Assembly: GCA_963800505.1 (NCBI GenBank)
Contig: CAWDBL010000016.1
Span: 58,747-122,746 of the forward strand
Source of the DNA: Fodinibacter sp963800505
GTDB lineage: Bacteria; Actinomycetota; Actinomycetes; Actinomycetales; Dermatophilaceae
Length of the DNA: 64,000 nucleotides
Direction of reading: 5' to 3'
Below are positions 7,676-15,929 of the stretch, in pieces. The position numbers and the translations under genes were made by a program. Within the stretch, counting starts at the first letter, position 1, and each line of letters starts with the position of its first letter. Below the pieces are notes generated by a model. The model searched no databases. It was not told the origin of the DNA and saw only the letters and a program-made list of their open reading frames with translations.

Positions 7676-8968
7676 TCACGTCATTGTGGACCCGAGCGCC
7701 CGGTTCTCGGCGGCCCGGCGTCGCAGGACCGCACGCTCGCTCGCGTTGCTGCTGCGTGCGGCCGCCTCGGTGAACGCCTCCCCCGCCTGCGCGTGCTGCC
7801 CGGCCCGTTCGAGCAGGTCCCCGCGCACGCTGGGCAGCAGTGGCGAGTCGCCGAGGCTCCCGGCCTCCAGCCGTGCCAGCACCGCGAGCCCGGCATCCGG
7901 ACCAAATGCCCGCCCGTGCGCGACCGCTCGGTTCACCTCGACGACCGGCCCCGGCGCTGCCTGTGCCAGGACGTCGTACAGCGCAGCGATCCGACGCCAG
8001 TTGGTGTCCTCGGCACGCCCGGCACGGGCGTGCTGGGCGGCGATCGAGGCCTGCAGGAAGTACTTTCCCACCGGCTGGCCGCGCGCTGCGAGCGACTCGG
8101 CCTGCTGCAGGGCGGCCAGCCCGCGCCGGATCAGCGTCGCGTCCCATCGGGTGCGGTCCTGCGCCTCGAGCAGGACCGGGACACCGTCATCGTCGAGCCG
8201 GGCCGGCATCCGCGAGCCCTGGATCTCCAACAACGCCTGGAGGCCGAGCACCTCGACCTCGTCGGGACCGAGGTCGGCCAGCATCCGGGCGAGCCGGATC
8301 GCCTCGTTCGCCAGGTCGGGGCGCATCCAGTCCTGCCCCGCGGTGGCGGTGTAGCCCTCGTTGAAGATCAGGTAGATCACGGCCATCACGTCGTCGATGC
8401 GTCTGGTCCGCTCCGCCCCGCTGGGCAGCTCGAACTCGGCGTGTGCCGCGGACAGGGTCTTCTTCGCCCGCGAGATGCGCTGACCCATCGACGACTCACT
8501 GACCAGGAAGCCACGCGCGATCTCGGCGGTGGTGAGACCACCGACCAGGCGCAGCGTCAGGGCGGCACGCGACTCCGCCGTCAGGGCGGGGTGGCAGGAC
8601 AGGAAGATCAGCCGCAGGACGTCGTCCTCGATGTGGTCGACCTGGCCGTCGAGGTCGGGCATGGCCGCCTCCTCAGCGCCACGGGCGTGTTCGAGCTCCG
8701 CGGTCTTGCGGCGGAGGGTGTCGGCGCGCCGGAAGTGGTCGACGCCGCGCCGCTTCGCGATGGTCATCAGCCACGCGGCAGGGTTGTCGGGGATGCCGTT
8801 CGTGGGCCACTGCTCCAGCGCGGCCACGAGGGCGTCCTGCGCCAGGTCCTCGGCGAGGTCGAGGTCACGCGTCATCCGGGTGAGTGCCCCGACGAGGCGG
8901 GCCGACTCGGCCCGCCACGCCGCGACCACAGCCGCGTTCGCGTCATCCGCACTGGTTGGTGCCGGCAC
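7676..8968 (-). CDS. ECF-type RNA polymerase sigma factor with TPR-like C-terminal extension (ECF42-like)
   Basis: A 430-residue sigma factor. The N-terminal sigma-2 region includes DLAEDLAQDALVAALEQW, then a sigma-4 helix-turn-helix (LVGGLTTAEIARGFLVSESS, then MGQRISRAKKTL). The ~230-residue C-terminal extension (YLIFNEGYTATAGQDWMRPD onward, with LTREAIRLARML-like helices, AASIAAQHARAGRAEDTNWR and EVNRAVAHGRAFGPDAGLAV) is characteristic of the ECF42 / SigJ-like group. There it replaces an anti-sigma factor as the control element. The start is a GTG at 8968. A YCII/DGPF protein lies 23 bases upstream in the same operon, the conserved partner of ECF42 sigma factors. Confidence 0.9.
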   Translation of the reverse strand: MPAPTSADDANAAVVAAWRAESARLVGALTRMTRDLDLAEDLAQDALVAALEQWPTNGIPDNPAAWLMTIAKRRGVDHFRRADTLRRKTAELEHARGAEEAAMPDLDGQVDHIEDDVLRLIFLSCHPALTAESRAALTLRLVGGLTTAEIARGFLVSESSMGQRISRAKKTLSAAHAEFELPSGAERTRRIDDVMAVIYLIFNEGYTATAGQDWMRPDLANEAIRLARMLADLGPDEVEVLGLQALLEIQGSRMPARLDDDGVPVLLEAQDRTRWDATLIRRGLAALQQAESLAARGQPVGKYFLQASIAAQHARAGRAEDTNWRRIAALYDVLAQAAPGPVVEVNRAVAHGRAFGPDAGLAVLARLEAGSLGDSPLLPSVRGDLLERAGQHAQAGEAFTEAAARSSNASERAVLRRRAAENRALGSTMT

Positions 8969-8991
8969 GCGGCCAGCGTAGTGACTCCCGG

Positions 8992-9366
8992 TCAGGCGCC
9001 GGGCGCCTCAGGGCCGTCAGAGATCTGGCGCAGGGTGGAGACCACGGTGACCTCGGGCCAGTGCCTCGCGTGGAGCTCGGCGAACTCGCGCTGGTCGGCC
9101 ACGGCCTCCTCGAGGCTGTCGTACTGCATGATCGCCCAGCCGCCGACGACCTCCTTGGCCTCGGCGTACGGGCCGTCGACCCGGGTGATCTCACCCTTGC
9201 GGACCACGAAGTTCACGGCGTCCTCCGTGCCGTACAGGCCGCCGCCGTCGAGGAAGACGCCCTTGGCGGCCCGCTCGCCGATGTGGGCGTCCATGGCCTC
9301 GAACAGCGCCTGGGGCGGCGTGCCGATGCCCTCTTCCATCCTCACGAATCCCATGAAACGCGGCAT
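8992..9366 (-). CDS. YCII-related (DGPF) protein
   Basis: A 124-residue YciI-like protein (MPRFMGFVRMEEGIGTPPQA) with the hallmark C-terminal half: GKGEITRVDGPYAEAKEVVG-like sequence (here KGEITRVDGPYAEAKE), where D-G-P-Y/F names the family, then GGWAIMQYDSLEEAVA. DGPF proteins are small ferredoxin-like-fold proteins of unproven biochemistry; they are almost always encoded next to ECF sigma factors. The ATG at 9366 gives the expected full length. It precedes the sigma gene by 23 bases and should be co-transcribed, so it may be a partner or target. The opposite-strand neighbour is phoX. Confidence 0.9.
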   Translation of the reverse strand: MPRFMGFVRMEEGIGTPPQALFEAMDAHIGERAAKGVFLDGGGLYGTEDAVNFVVRKGEITRVDGPYAEAKEVVGGWAIMQYDSLEEAVADQREFAELHARHWPEVTVVSTLRQISDGPEAPGA

Positions 9367-9523
9367 TGCGATCACTCCTACTGGTTGACGACAGGTTGCT
9401 TGGTGCACGTACGTCGAACGGCCCACACGGTCTTCGACATCCAGTATCGAAGTTCCTTCCCACGGTTGCCGACCTCCCGCGAGCCGTGGAGCGGGGAGCG
9501 TGGAGGGGAATCACTGACGAAGC

Positions 9524-9567
9524 ATTCACGTGCCGTTCAGGCTGCGGTTCTCCGCCGGTTCGGGTCG
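9524..9567 (+). promoter_or_regulatory. Candidate PHO box upstream of phoX
   Basis: Four consecutive 11-base units can be read here: ATTCACGTGCC, GTTCAGGCTGC, GGTTCTCCGCC and GGTTCGGGTCG (one base offset in the third). The shared (G/A)TTC core at 11-12 base spacing is the layout of actinobacterial PhoP direct repeats. The site ends 43 bases before the phoX ATG. The repeats are degenerate, so this is a candidate only. Confidence 0.4.
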
Positions 9568-9610
9568 GGTCGCAAGGATCCGGGAACCAGACCACGTCCA
9601 AGGAGCAACC

Positions 9611-11017
9611 ATGCCCAACTCACTGTCCAGACGCACCTTCGTCGGCGGTTCGGCGGCGACGCTCGGCTTCGCGTTCGCCGGCGCCGGCAGCCTCGACCCG
9701 TTCATGAGCGCAGCCTCGGCAGCGACCCGGACCAGCGCCGGCTACGGCCCGCTCAAGCCCGCGGGCGAGCTCCTCGCCCTCCCCAAAAGGTTCTCGTACA
9801 CGGTGATCGGCCAGAGCGGAGTTGTCGGCGCCGGTGGCTTCGTGCACCCCGGTGACCCCGACGCCATGGGCTGCTTCGCCCGCCGCGGCGGCGGATCGGT
9901 GCTCGTGACGAACCACGAGCTGGCCGGCTCGGACCGGTTTGCAGTCCCCCACTCCGACGGCCTGGTCTACGACACCGGTGGCATCGGTGGCACGTCGACG
10001 ATCGTGCTCGATGCGCACAACAACGTCCTCGAGCAGTACGCCTCGGTCGCGGGCACCTGGAACAACTGCGCCGGCGGCGTCACGCCCTGGCGGACGTGGC
10101 TGACCTGTGAGGAGACCGAGGCACGAGCCGGTGGCACCCTCACCAAGGACCACGGCTACGTCTTCGAGGTCGACCCCGCCAGCCAGGCCGCCAACGTCGG
10201 CAGGTCCCCACTCCCGCTGAAGTTCCTCGGCCGGTTCGCCCACGAGGCCGCGGCGGTCGACCCGGCCACGGGCCGCATCTACCTCACCGAGGACGCCGGA
10301 GGCCCCAACGGGCTGTACTACCGCTGGACCCCGCCGGCCGGGTTCACCCCGGGGAAGGGGGCGCTGCACGCGCTCGCCGCCGGCGGTGCCGTGGAGGTCG
10401 GGACCCTCGAGGCCATGGCGTGCTTCGACCGGGCCGGCAACCACGTGCCCGACCTGTCGATCGCCACGGCGGTCAACACGGTCTACACCGTGCGATGGAT
10501 GCCGGTCGAGGACCGGGACGCCCGAACCGTGTCGGTGCGCAACCAGTTCACCGACGACCAGATCACCCGGTCCCGCAAGCTCGAGGGGCAGTGGTGGGGC
10601 GACGGCGGCGCCTACTTCGTGGCCAGCTTCGCCCGCCGCTCCGACGGCTCGGTCAACGAGCACGACGGGCAGGTCTGGTTCTACGACCCGAAGAAGAGGC
10701 GCATCCGGCTCAAGACCATCTTCGGCGTCAACCCCGACCCGGCCACCGGCGACAGGAACTTCGACGGGCCCGACAACATCACCGTCTCGCCGCACGGTGG
10801 GCTCATCCTCGCCGAGGACGGAGAAGGCCGGTCGCACCTCGTGGGCGTGACGGAGCAGGGCAAGGCGTACGCGCTGGCCCTGAACCTGTTGAACGACAGC
10901 GAGTTCGCCGGACCGGTGTTCAACGCCTCGGGCAGCACGCTGTTCGTCAACATCCAGGCGCCCGGGTACACGCTGGCCATCACCGGCCCGTGGGGCCGGC
11001 CTTCGAACGCTCGCTGA
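9611..11017 (+). CDS. PhoX-family alkaline phosphatase (secreted, Tat signal)
   Basis: A 468-residue PhoX/DUF839 calcium- and iron-dependent phosphatase that releases phosphate from organic phosphomonoesters outside the membrane. The N-terminus carries a Tat signal (SRRTFVGGSAATLGF, twin Arg, then a hydrophobic core and an Ala-rich cleavage region near SAASAAT). The family hallmark TWNNCAGGVTPWRTWLTCEE is at about residues 145-165, followed by GRFAHEAAAVDPATGRIYLT and EDAGGPNGLYYRW. The C-terminal PDNITVSPHGGLILAEDGEG completes the propeller. The start is set by AAGGAG six bases before ATG. A candidate PHO box upstream suggests phosphate-starvation control. It is convergent with the CWB2/VanY gene. 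Confidence 0.9.
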   Translation: MPNSLSRRTFVGGSAATLGFAFAGAGSLDPFMSAASAATRTSAGYGPLKPAGELLALPKRFSYTVIGQSGVVGAGGFVHPGDPDAMGCFARRGGGSVLVTNHELAGSDRFAVPHSDGLVYDTGGIGGTSTIVLDAHNNVLEQYASVAGTWNNCAGGVTPWRTWLTCEETEARAGGTLTKDHGYVFEVDPASQAANVGRSPLPLKFLGRFAHEAAAVDPATGRIYLTEDAGGPNGLYYRWTPPAGFTPGKGALHALAAGGAVEVGTLEAMACFDRAGNHVPDLSIATAVNTVYTVRWMPVEDRDARTVSVRNQFTDDQITRSRKLEGQWWGDGGAYFVASFARRSDGSVNEHDGQVWFYDPKKRRIRLKTIFGVNPDPATGDRNFDGPDNITVSPHGGLILAEDGEGRSHLVGVTEQGKAYALALNLLNDSEFAGPVFNASGSTLFVNIQAPGYTLAITGPWGRPSNAR

Positions 11018-11111
11018 GGCCGCACGGAGATCGGATGATCGGGTGGCCGCCTCCCCGCGACCCGGGCGGGAAGGGCGCCCACGCACGTCCGGTGACACCG
11101 GCTCGGCGGGT

Positions 11112-12755
11112 TCAGTAGGTCGGTGCGGCCGGTTCTGCCAGGAACTGCTCCAGGGTGTGCCATCCGCCGCGGTGGTAGGCCGTCGACAGCGGGACCCCGA
11201 CGAAGCGGAAGTGCCACGGCTCGCTGTTGTATCCAGTCACGCCGGTGTAGCCGCTCTCGTAGCGCAGCACGAACCCGAACCGCCAGGCGTTGCTCCGCAG
11301 CCACCTCCCCTGCGGGGTGGAGCCGATGCAGTTGTGCGCGCTGCACGACCGGTTGCCGACCGGCTTGATGTCGAGGCTGAGCCCGCTCTGGTGCTCGCTG
11401 TACCCCGGGCGGGCGATCCACTTGTCTGCGTAGGCCTTGCCATTGGTCGAGACCCGGTTCGCATACACCGAGCGCTGGGTGGTGTACGACCGGTAGCCGC
11501 TCGCGATGGCCATGCTGCCCGCACCCTCGGAGCGTGCGGCGGAGAACATCTGCCTCAGGGCGGCTGCTGCGGTCGAGCGCAGGCGCTGACCGTTCGGGTA
11601 GGTCACGTTGGGTACGACCAGGCCGGAGGGCACGTACGTCTTGGGCCGCAGCGCGTTGTGCTTGTTGACGAGCACCCACGAGCTCGTGGGGGTGGTGATG
11701 CTCGCGCACGCGGCGAGCTGACCGACCAGGCCGCGCAGCGACGCCTCTCCGCCGACCAGCACCACCCGGGTCGTGCCGGCGCCGGCCAGCGACGGGCGCA
11801 CGGACGCGGTGACGCAGAACGGGTGGGTGAAGTAGAGCGGGCGGGCTCGGTTGCCGGCCAGGAACGAGCCGACGAGCCCGTTCACGGAGTCCCGCCCGCT
11901 GGCCAGGTAGGAGGTGCCGGGAGCCAGACCCGGGTGGGCGAGGGCGTTGACGCGGGCCGCGACGGCGAACTGGTCCCCACCGGTGGCCCTCGTGACGCTG
12001 CCGGCACCCAGGAGGCGCTCGAGCTGGGCCTGGATGCCGGGTGAGACGGACGCGGCACCACCGACCAGCGTCAGCGTGGTCACCCCGAGGTCGCGCACGA
12101 GGTTGATCGTGGCGGCGGGCAGGGTGCTGGCCGCACCGTCCACGGTCAGCAGCGGCTCCTGCCGTGACGCTGCAGCAGCGCCGGCCACCAGTCCGTCGGT
12201 CCACACCCGCCCGGTCGCCACCCACGCGTGCGACTCGCCGCCGGCCGCGAAGGCGCGTCGCACCAAGGCCTGCGCGACCTGGTACCGGCTGCTTCCGGGG
12301 ATGCGCGTGACCGACGCAGCATACGACTTCGCCTGAGTGGCAACCGTGTTGGACAACGTGGCCGTCGACCCGGCCACCAGGATGACCCGCGGCGCCAGCC
12401 GCTTCAGCTCGGTGGCGATGCTGGCCGGGATGCCGTCCGGCCGGGTGAGGAGGACGGACCCGTGCTCGGCCACGGCGGCCGCCGGAGCACTGAGCGACTC
12501 CCACTGTGAGACGCCCGACACCAGGTACACGACGTCGGGGTGGGTGCCGGTCGGGAACGCGGCTCGGCTCGCCGCAGCAGAGGCTGCATACCGGTCGGCG
12601 CCGGTGATGCGGGCCACGGTCGGTGTGGCGATGGCAGCGGTGTCGGCCAGCGCGCTGCGCGCCGCTGAGGTGGGCACCGCCTGCGTTGTCACTGCGGGCA
12701 CGGCGACCAGGGCGATGGCAGCGGCCGAGGTGGCGAGTGTGCGCAGCAGCCGCAC
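11112..12755 (-). CDS. Secreted D-Ala-D-Ala carboxypeptidase (VanY type) with cell wall-binding CWB2 repeats
   Basis: A 547-residue exported wall enzyme. The GTG start at 12755 (VRLLRTLATS) has AGGAGG six bases upstream and opens a Sec signal peptide (AAIALVAVPAVTT). Residues ~40-330 contain three CWB2 repeats, recognisable by VARITGADRYAASAAASRAA, LVSGVSQWESLSAPAAA, VILVAGSTATLSNTV and TLTLVGGAASVSPGI; these anchor proteins to wall polymers. The C-terminal ~180 residues are a VanY peptidase: IASGYRSYTTQRSVY, the metal segment YSEHQSGLSLDIKP (H...D) and the late SEPWHFRFVG (E-P-W-H). It trims D-Ala from peptidoglycan stems in the wall. A longer 12851 reading is rejected because it puts sequence before the signal peptide. 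Confidence 0.9.
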   Translation of the reverse strand: MRLLRTLATSAAAIALVAVPAVTTQAVPTSAARSALADTAAIATPTVARITGADRYAASAAASRAAFPTGTHPDVVYLVSGVSQWESLSAPAAAVAEHGSVLLTRPDGIPASIATELKRLAPRVILVAGSTATLSNTVATQAKSYAASVTRIPGSSRYQVAQALVRRAFAAGGESHAWVATGRVWTDGLVAGAAAASRQEPLLTVDGAASTLPAATINLVRDLGVTTLTLVGGAASVSPGIQAQLERLLGAGSVTRATGGDQFAVAARVNALAHPGLAPGTSYLASGRDSVNGLVGSFLAGNRARPLYFTHPFCVTASVRPSLAGAGTTRVVLVGGEASLRGLVGQLAACASITTPTSSWVLVNKHNALRPKTYVPSGLVVPNVTYPNGQRLRSTAAAALRQMFSAARSEGAGSMAIASGYRSYTTQRSVYANRVSTNGKAYADKWIARPGYSEHQSGLSLDIKPVGNRSCSAHNCIGSTPQGRWLRSNAWRFGFVLRYESGYTGVTGYNSEPWHFRFVGVPLSTAYHRGGWHTLEQFLAEPAAPTY

Positions 12756-13040
12756 GGTGCACCTCCTGGACGTTGTGGGTGGCCTGGTGCCCGTCGCGCA
12801 GGCACCGCAGACCGACGTGGCGTGCCAGTGCCGCCTGCACGACCCCGGCACCCCGTGTCAGCCAACAGGCTACGGCGCGCTGACCAGCGGCGCAGGCGGT
12901 TCGCGGCATCCAGCGCGGCTACTGGGCCGGCCCCACCGGTCCCACCGCCGTCACGGACGGCGGCCGCGCCGCGCCGCCGTTCGGGAAAGTGGTGCGGCGC
13001 TGCCGGGGTCTGCGGCGACGTCGCGGGAGACGATGTCGAG

Positions 13041-14138
13041 ATGTCCGACGATGGGATGCCCGACGACGGGCTGTCGTCCTACCGTGCCAAGCGGGACCCC
13101 GCGCGCACCCCGGAGCCGGTGCCGCCTCCGGGTCCCGTCGCGACAGGGGCCGACGACACCTTCGTCGTGCAGGAGCACCACGCGAGTGCGTTGCACTGGG
13201 ACTTCCGCCTGGAGCGCGGCGGCGTCCTGGTCTCCTGGGCGGTCCCGAAGGGGCTCCCCCTCGACCCGTCGGTCAACCGGCTCGCGGTGCAGACCGAGGA
13301 CCATCCCCTGTCGTATGCCGGCTTCGAGGGTGACATCACCCCTGGTGAGTACGGCGGCGGTGGTGTGACCATCTGGGACCGCGGCAGCTACGAGACCCAG
13401 GAGTGGACCGAGGGCAAGGTCAAGGTGGTCCTCCACGGCTCGCGCGTCGAGGGCCGGTACGTCCTGTTCAGGACGGGCGGGAAGAACTGGATGATGCACC
13501 GGATGAGCCCCCTGCCGGACGGCTTCGCACCGCTGCCGACAAGGGTCGCCCCGATGACCGCGACGGTGGCCGAGGCGCTGCCCGATGAGGACGAGCAGTG
13601 GGCGTACGAGATGGCGTGGGACGGCGTGCGTGCCGTGGTCCACGTCGAGGGCGGCCGGCCGACCGCGTGGTCGGCCGACGATGTCGACGTCACCAACAGC
13701 TACCCAGAGCTGCGTGCGATGGCCGAGTCGATGGGGGCGACCCAGGCGGTGCTCGACGGCGTGCTGGTGGCACTGGACCCGTCCGGACGTCCCAGCACTG
13801 AGCTGCTGCAGCAGCGGATGCACGTCTCCGGAGCGGCCCGCGTCCGGCGCCTGGCCGCCTCGGTCCCCGTGACCTACTTCGTCGTCGACGTGCTCCACCT
13901 CGACGGCCGCTCGACCATGTCGATGCCCTACCGGGAGCGTCGCGCCCTGCTGGACGAGCTCGGCCTGTCCGGCCCCTCGTGGCGGACTCCCCCGGCCTGG
14001 TTCGGCGGCGGCCCCACCGTGCTGGCCACCGCCCGTGAGCAGCACCTGCCGGGCGTCGTCGCCAAGCAGGTCGAGTCGGCCTACCGGCCCGGGACACGGT
14101 CGCGACGCTGGCGGGAGGTCAGGTCGCACGCTCGGTGA
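13041..14138 (+). CDS. LigD-like protein: 3'-phosphoesterase domain plus degenerate DNA ligase domain
   Basis: A 365-residue relative of bacterial NHEJ ligase D. Residues ~38-155 form the phosphoesterase domain with all the family's metal and catalytic positions in correct spacing: H46, H52, D54, R56 (EHHASALHWDFRLE) and H88, Y92 (EDHPLSYAGFEG). Residues ~180-360 resemble the ATP-dependent ligase nucleotidyltransferase fold, but motif I reads YEMAWDGVRA. The lysine that carries AMP is Ala192, and the motif IV Glu is Pro337 (LPGVVAKQ). The OB domain is missing. It should act on 3' ends but should not ligate. The ATG at 13041 is the first good start. No ku gene is nearby. Confidence 0.85.
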   Translation: MSDDGMPDDGLSSYRAKRDPARTPEPVPPPGPVATGADDTFVVQEHHASALHWDFRLERGGVLVSWAVPKGLPLDPSVNRLAVQTEDHPLSYAGFEGDITPGEYGGGGVTIWDRGSYETQEWTEGKVKVVLHGSRVEGRYVLFRTGGKNWMMHRMSPLPDGFAPLPTRVAPMTATVAEALPDEDEQWAYEMAWDGVRAVVHVEGGRPTAWSADDVDVTNSYPELRAMAESMGATQAVLDGVLVALDPSGRPSTELLQQRMHVSGAARVRRLAASVPVTYFVVDVLHLDGRSTMSMPYRERRALLDELGLSGPSWRTPPAWFGGGPTVLATAREQHLPGVVAKQVESAYRPGTRSRRWREVRSHAR

Positions 14139-14163
14139 GGCGCGCTCGCCGGCGAGGGTCGGC

Positions 14164-14940
14164 TCAGCCCGCTGCCGCAGCATCCTCGCGACGGGACAGA
14201 CCCGTCATGACGGCGTCGGCGAACGCGGCGTGCAGCACCGGGCTGGGGTGGAACCCGTCGCCGGCGAACATCTCCGGCCCGAGCGGGTCGAAGGTCTCGA
14301 TTCGAAAGGCCCTCTCCCGGGCCCCGATCGCTGTGACCCCGATCGCGTCGAAGACCCGGCCTCGCCACCCGAGGGCGTCGGCGAGGGGCCGTGGGAACGC
14401 CGGGAAGTGGTCGAGCGGTGGGATGCCGAGGAGGCAGACCTGCGCCCGCGGCGCGGCGGCGAGCACGGCATCCAGGAGCGACCCGAGCTCTCGGCGGAAC
14501 CGGGTCGTGCTGTGCAGGTTCTTGAGGTCGTTGACGCCGATCGAGACGAAGACGAGGTCGGCGTCGGACAGGTCCTCGGCGCTGACCAGCTGCATCGCCT
14601 GACCTGCGGTGGCACCCGACCTGGCGCAGGCCACCCAGTCGACCGTCGCGTCGTAGCGGTCGGCCATCCGGACGGCCAGCTGACCGGCGACGGACGACCG
14701 GTGGTGCCCGACCGCATACCCCGCCGTGACGCTGTCCCCGAGTGCGACCACCTTCATCCGCCGGGTGCCGGAGCCGACCTGCCCGGTCACGCCGTCGGCA
14801 TCGGCGAACCGCGGGAGCGTGCGGGCCAGCCGGTACCCCTGGTACGGCACGACGGGCAGGCCCAGCCACCACCACTGCGCACGTCGGCCGGCACCGCCGC
14901 GACGGCCACGCTCGTCACGTGCCACGGCGCTGCGCATCAT
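14164..14940 (-). CDS. SGNH/GDSL hydrolase family protein
   Basis: A ~258-residue esterase/lipase-like protein with the SGNH blocks: MKVVALGDSVTAGYAVG (block I catalytic Ser), VDWVACARSGATAG (block II Gly), LVFVSIGVNDLKN (block III Asn) and EMFAGDGFHPSPV (block V Asp/His). The N-terminal 60 residues before MKVVAL are rich in Arg, Trp and Leu (RRAQWWWLGLPVVPYQGYRL) and could be a short membrane-association segment. An ATG at 14940 or 14937 opens the longest form; a later start is possible. Substrate unknown; short-chain acyl esters are typical. It is convergent with the ligD-like gene, 25 bases away. Confidence 0.8.
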   Translation of the reverse strand: MMRSAVARDERGRRGGAGRRAQWWWLGLPVVPYQGYRLARTLPRFADADGVTGQVGSGTRRMKVVALGDSVTAGYAVGHHRSSVAGQLAVRMADRYDATVDWVACARSGATAGQAMQLVSAEDLSDADLVFVSIGVNDLKNLHSTTRFRRELGSLLDAVLAAAPRAQVCLLGIPPLDHFPAFPRPLADALGWRGRVFDAIGVTAIGARERAFRIETFDPLGPEMFAGDGFHPSPVLHAAFADAVMTGLSRREDAAAAG

Positions 14941-15005
14941 GCGCCCGATCGTAGGCGTAGTCGACCAGCGGCCACTGCGGGCGGCCGCCGGCGCCTTTGA
15001 GGCTG

Positions 15006-15848
15006 TCAGTCGAAGATGGGCAACGTCAGGGCGTGCCACGTGATCGGGCCCACCACACCGTCGGACGGCGGTGCGAACATCGTCTGGAACTCCCGGACGG
15101 CCGCCTCGGTCAGCGGCCCGAAGGAGCCGTCGACGGTGAGCCCACCCGGCACGAGCGTCTGCACCGCCTTGACCGCCTCGCCGTGGTCGCCGGGGCGCAC
15201 CGTCGACACGAGGGCGGGCCAGTCGAGCTGGCCGACGGTCGTGCCGAGATCGGTGGCGCGCAGGGTCTGCTGGAACGCCGTGATGGCTGCGCCGCTCGCC
15301 GGCCCGAAGCTGCCGTCGGCGACGATCGTGGCGCCCCGTGCGCGCAGCAGGTGCTGCGCGGCGAGCACCCTCCAGTTGGTGTCCTGCGAGGCCCCCTGCC
15401 GCACCAACGGCCAGGGTGACCCACCCGGGCTGAACGTGCTGAGGAACGACCAGGTCTCCGGGCCGGCGACGCCGTCCATCGCCAGACCCCACTGCCGCTG
15501 GAGCTCCGTGACCCGCTCGGTGGTGAGCGGCCCGTACGACCCGTCGACCACGAGCGGGTCGACCTCGGGTGACGGAACGAGCCCGAACTGCTGCACGGCA
15601 CGCACCGCGTCGCCGTGGGATCCGGCCCGCGTGGTGATGACCAGCCGCGGCCACGTCACGGGCCCGACGACCCCGTCGGCCGCAACACCCGCAGCGGCCT
15701 GGAAGGCGGTCACCGCCGCGGTGGTGGCCGGTCCGTACGACTCGTCCACGGCGACCGCGTGCCCGTGCGCGCGCAACAGGTACTGGATGCCGGCCACCGC
15801 CTGGGACGTCGCTCCCGGACCTGCTGTTCTCCACGGCTTGCTGTTCAT
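15006..15848 (-). CDS. Protein made of four peptidoglycan-binding (PG_binding_1) repeats
   Basis: A 280-residue protein consisting of four PG_binding_1-type three-helix repeats. Each repeat has the V-D-G-x-(Y/F)-G-P-x-T motif and a W-x-x-L ending: VDESYGPATTAAVTAFQ, VDGSYGPLTTERVTELQ, VADGSFGPASGAAITAFQ and VDGSFGPLTEAAVREFQ. No catalytic domain is attached. The N-terminus, MNSKPWRTAGPGATSQ, shows no signal peptide, so how it would reach the wall is unclear. The ATG at 15848 has a weak upstream site. A second, shorter gene of the same type lies 81 bases upstream on the same strand, so these are probably paralogues. Confidence 0.8.
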   Translation of the reverse strand: MNSKPWRTAGPGATSQAVAGIQYLLRAHGHAVAVDESYGPATTAAVTAFQAAAGVAADGVVGPVTWPRLVITTRAGSHGDAVRAVQQFGLVPSPEVDPLVVDGSYGPLTTERVTELQRQWGLAMDGVAGPETWSFLSTFSPGGSPWPLVRQGASQDTNWRVLAAQHLLRARGATIVADGSFGPASGAAITAFQQTLRATDLGTTVGQLDWPALVSTVRPGDHGEAVKAVQTLVPGGLTVDGSFGPLTEAAVREFQTMFAPPSDGVVGPITWHALTLPIFD

Positions 15849-15929
15849 GACCCCTCCTGCGTCGTCGGCCCGCCCGGTCGGGGGCCTGCACTCAGGAGGG
15901 CCTGGGCTCCAACGTGATACGCGGCGGCC

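Noticed and set aside
7646..9388. Long plus-strand ORF of 580 codons opposite the sigma factor and YCII genes
   Set aside because: It is a shadow of the minus-strand genes: its translation has no domain pattern and a composition typical of high-GC antisense frames, while the minus strand has complete sigma and DGPF motifs.
11018..11111. Clear terminator between phoX and the convergent wall enzyme gene
   Set aside because: Only weak GC-rich pairing was seen and there is no U-run, so no terminator was called.
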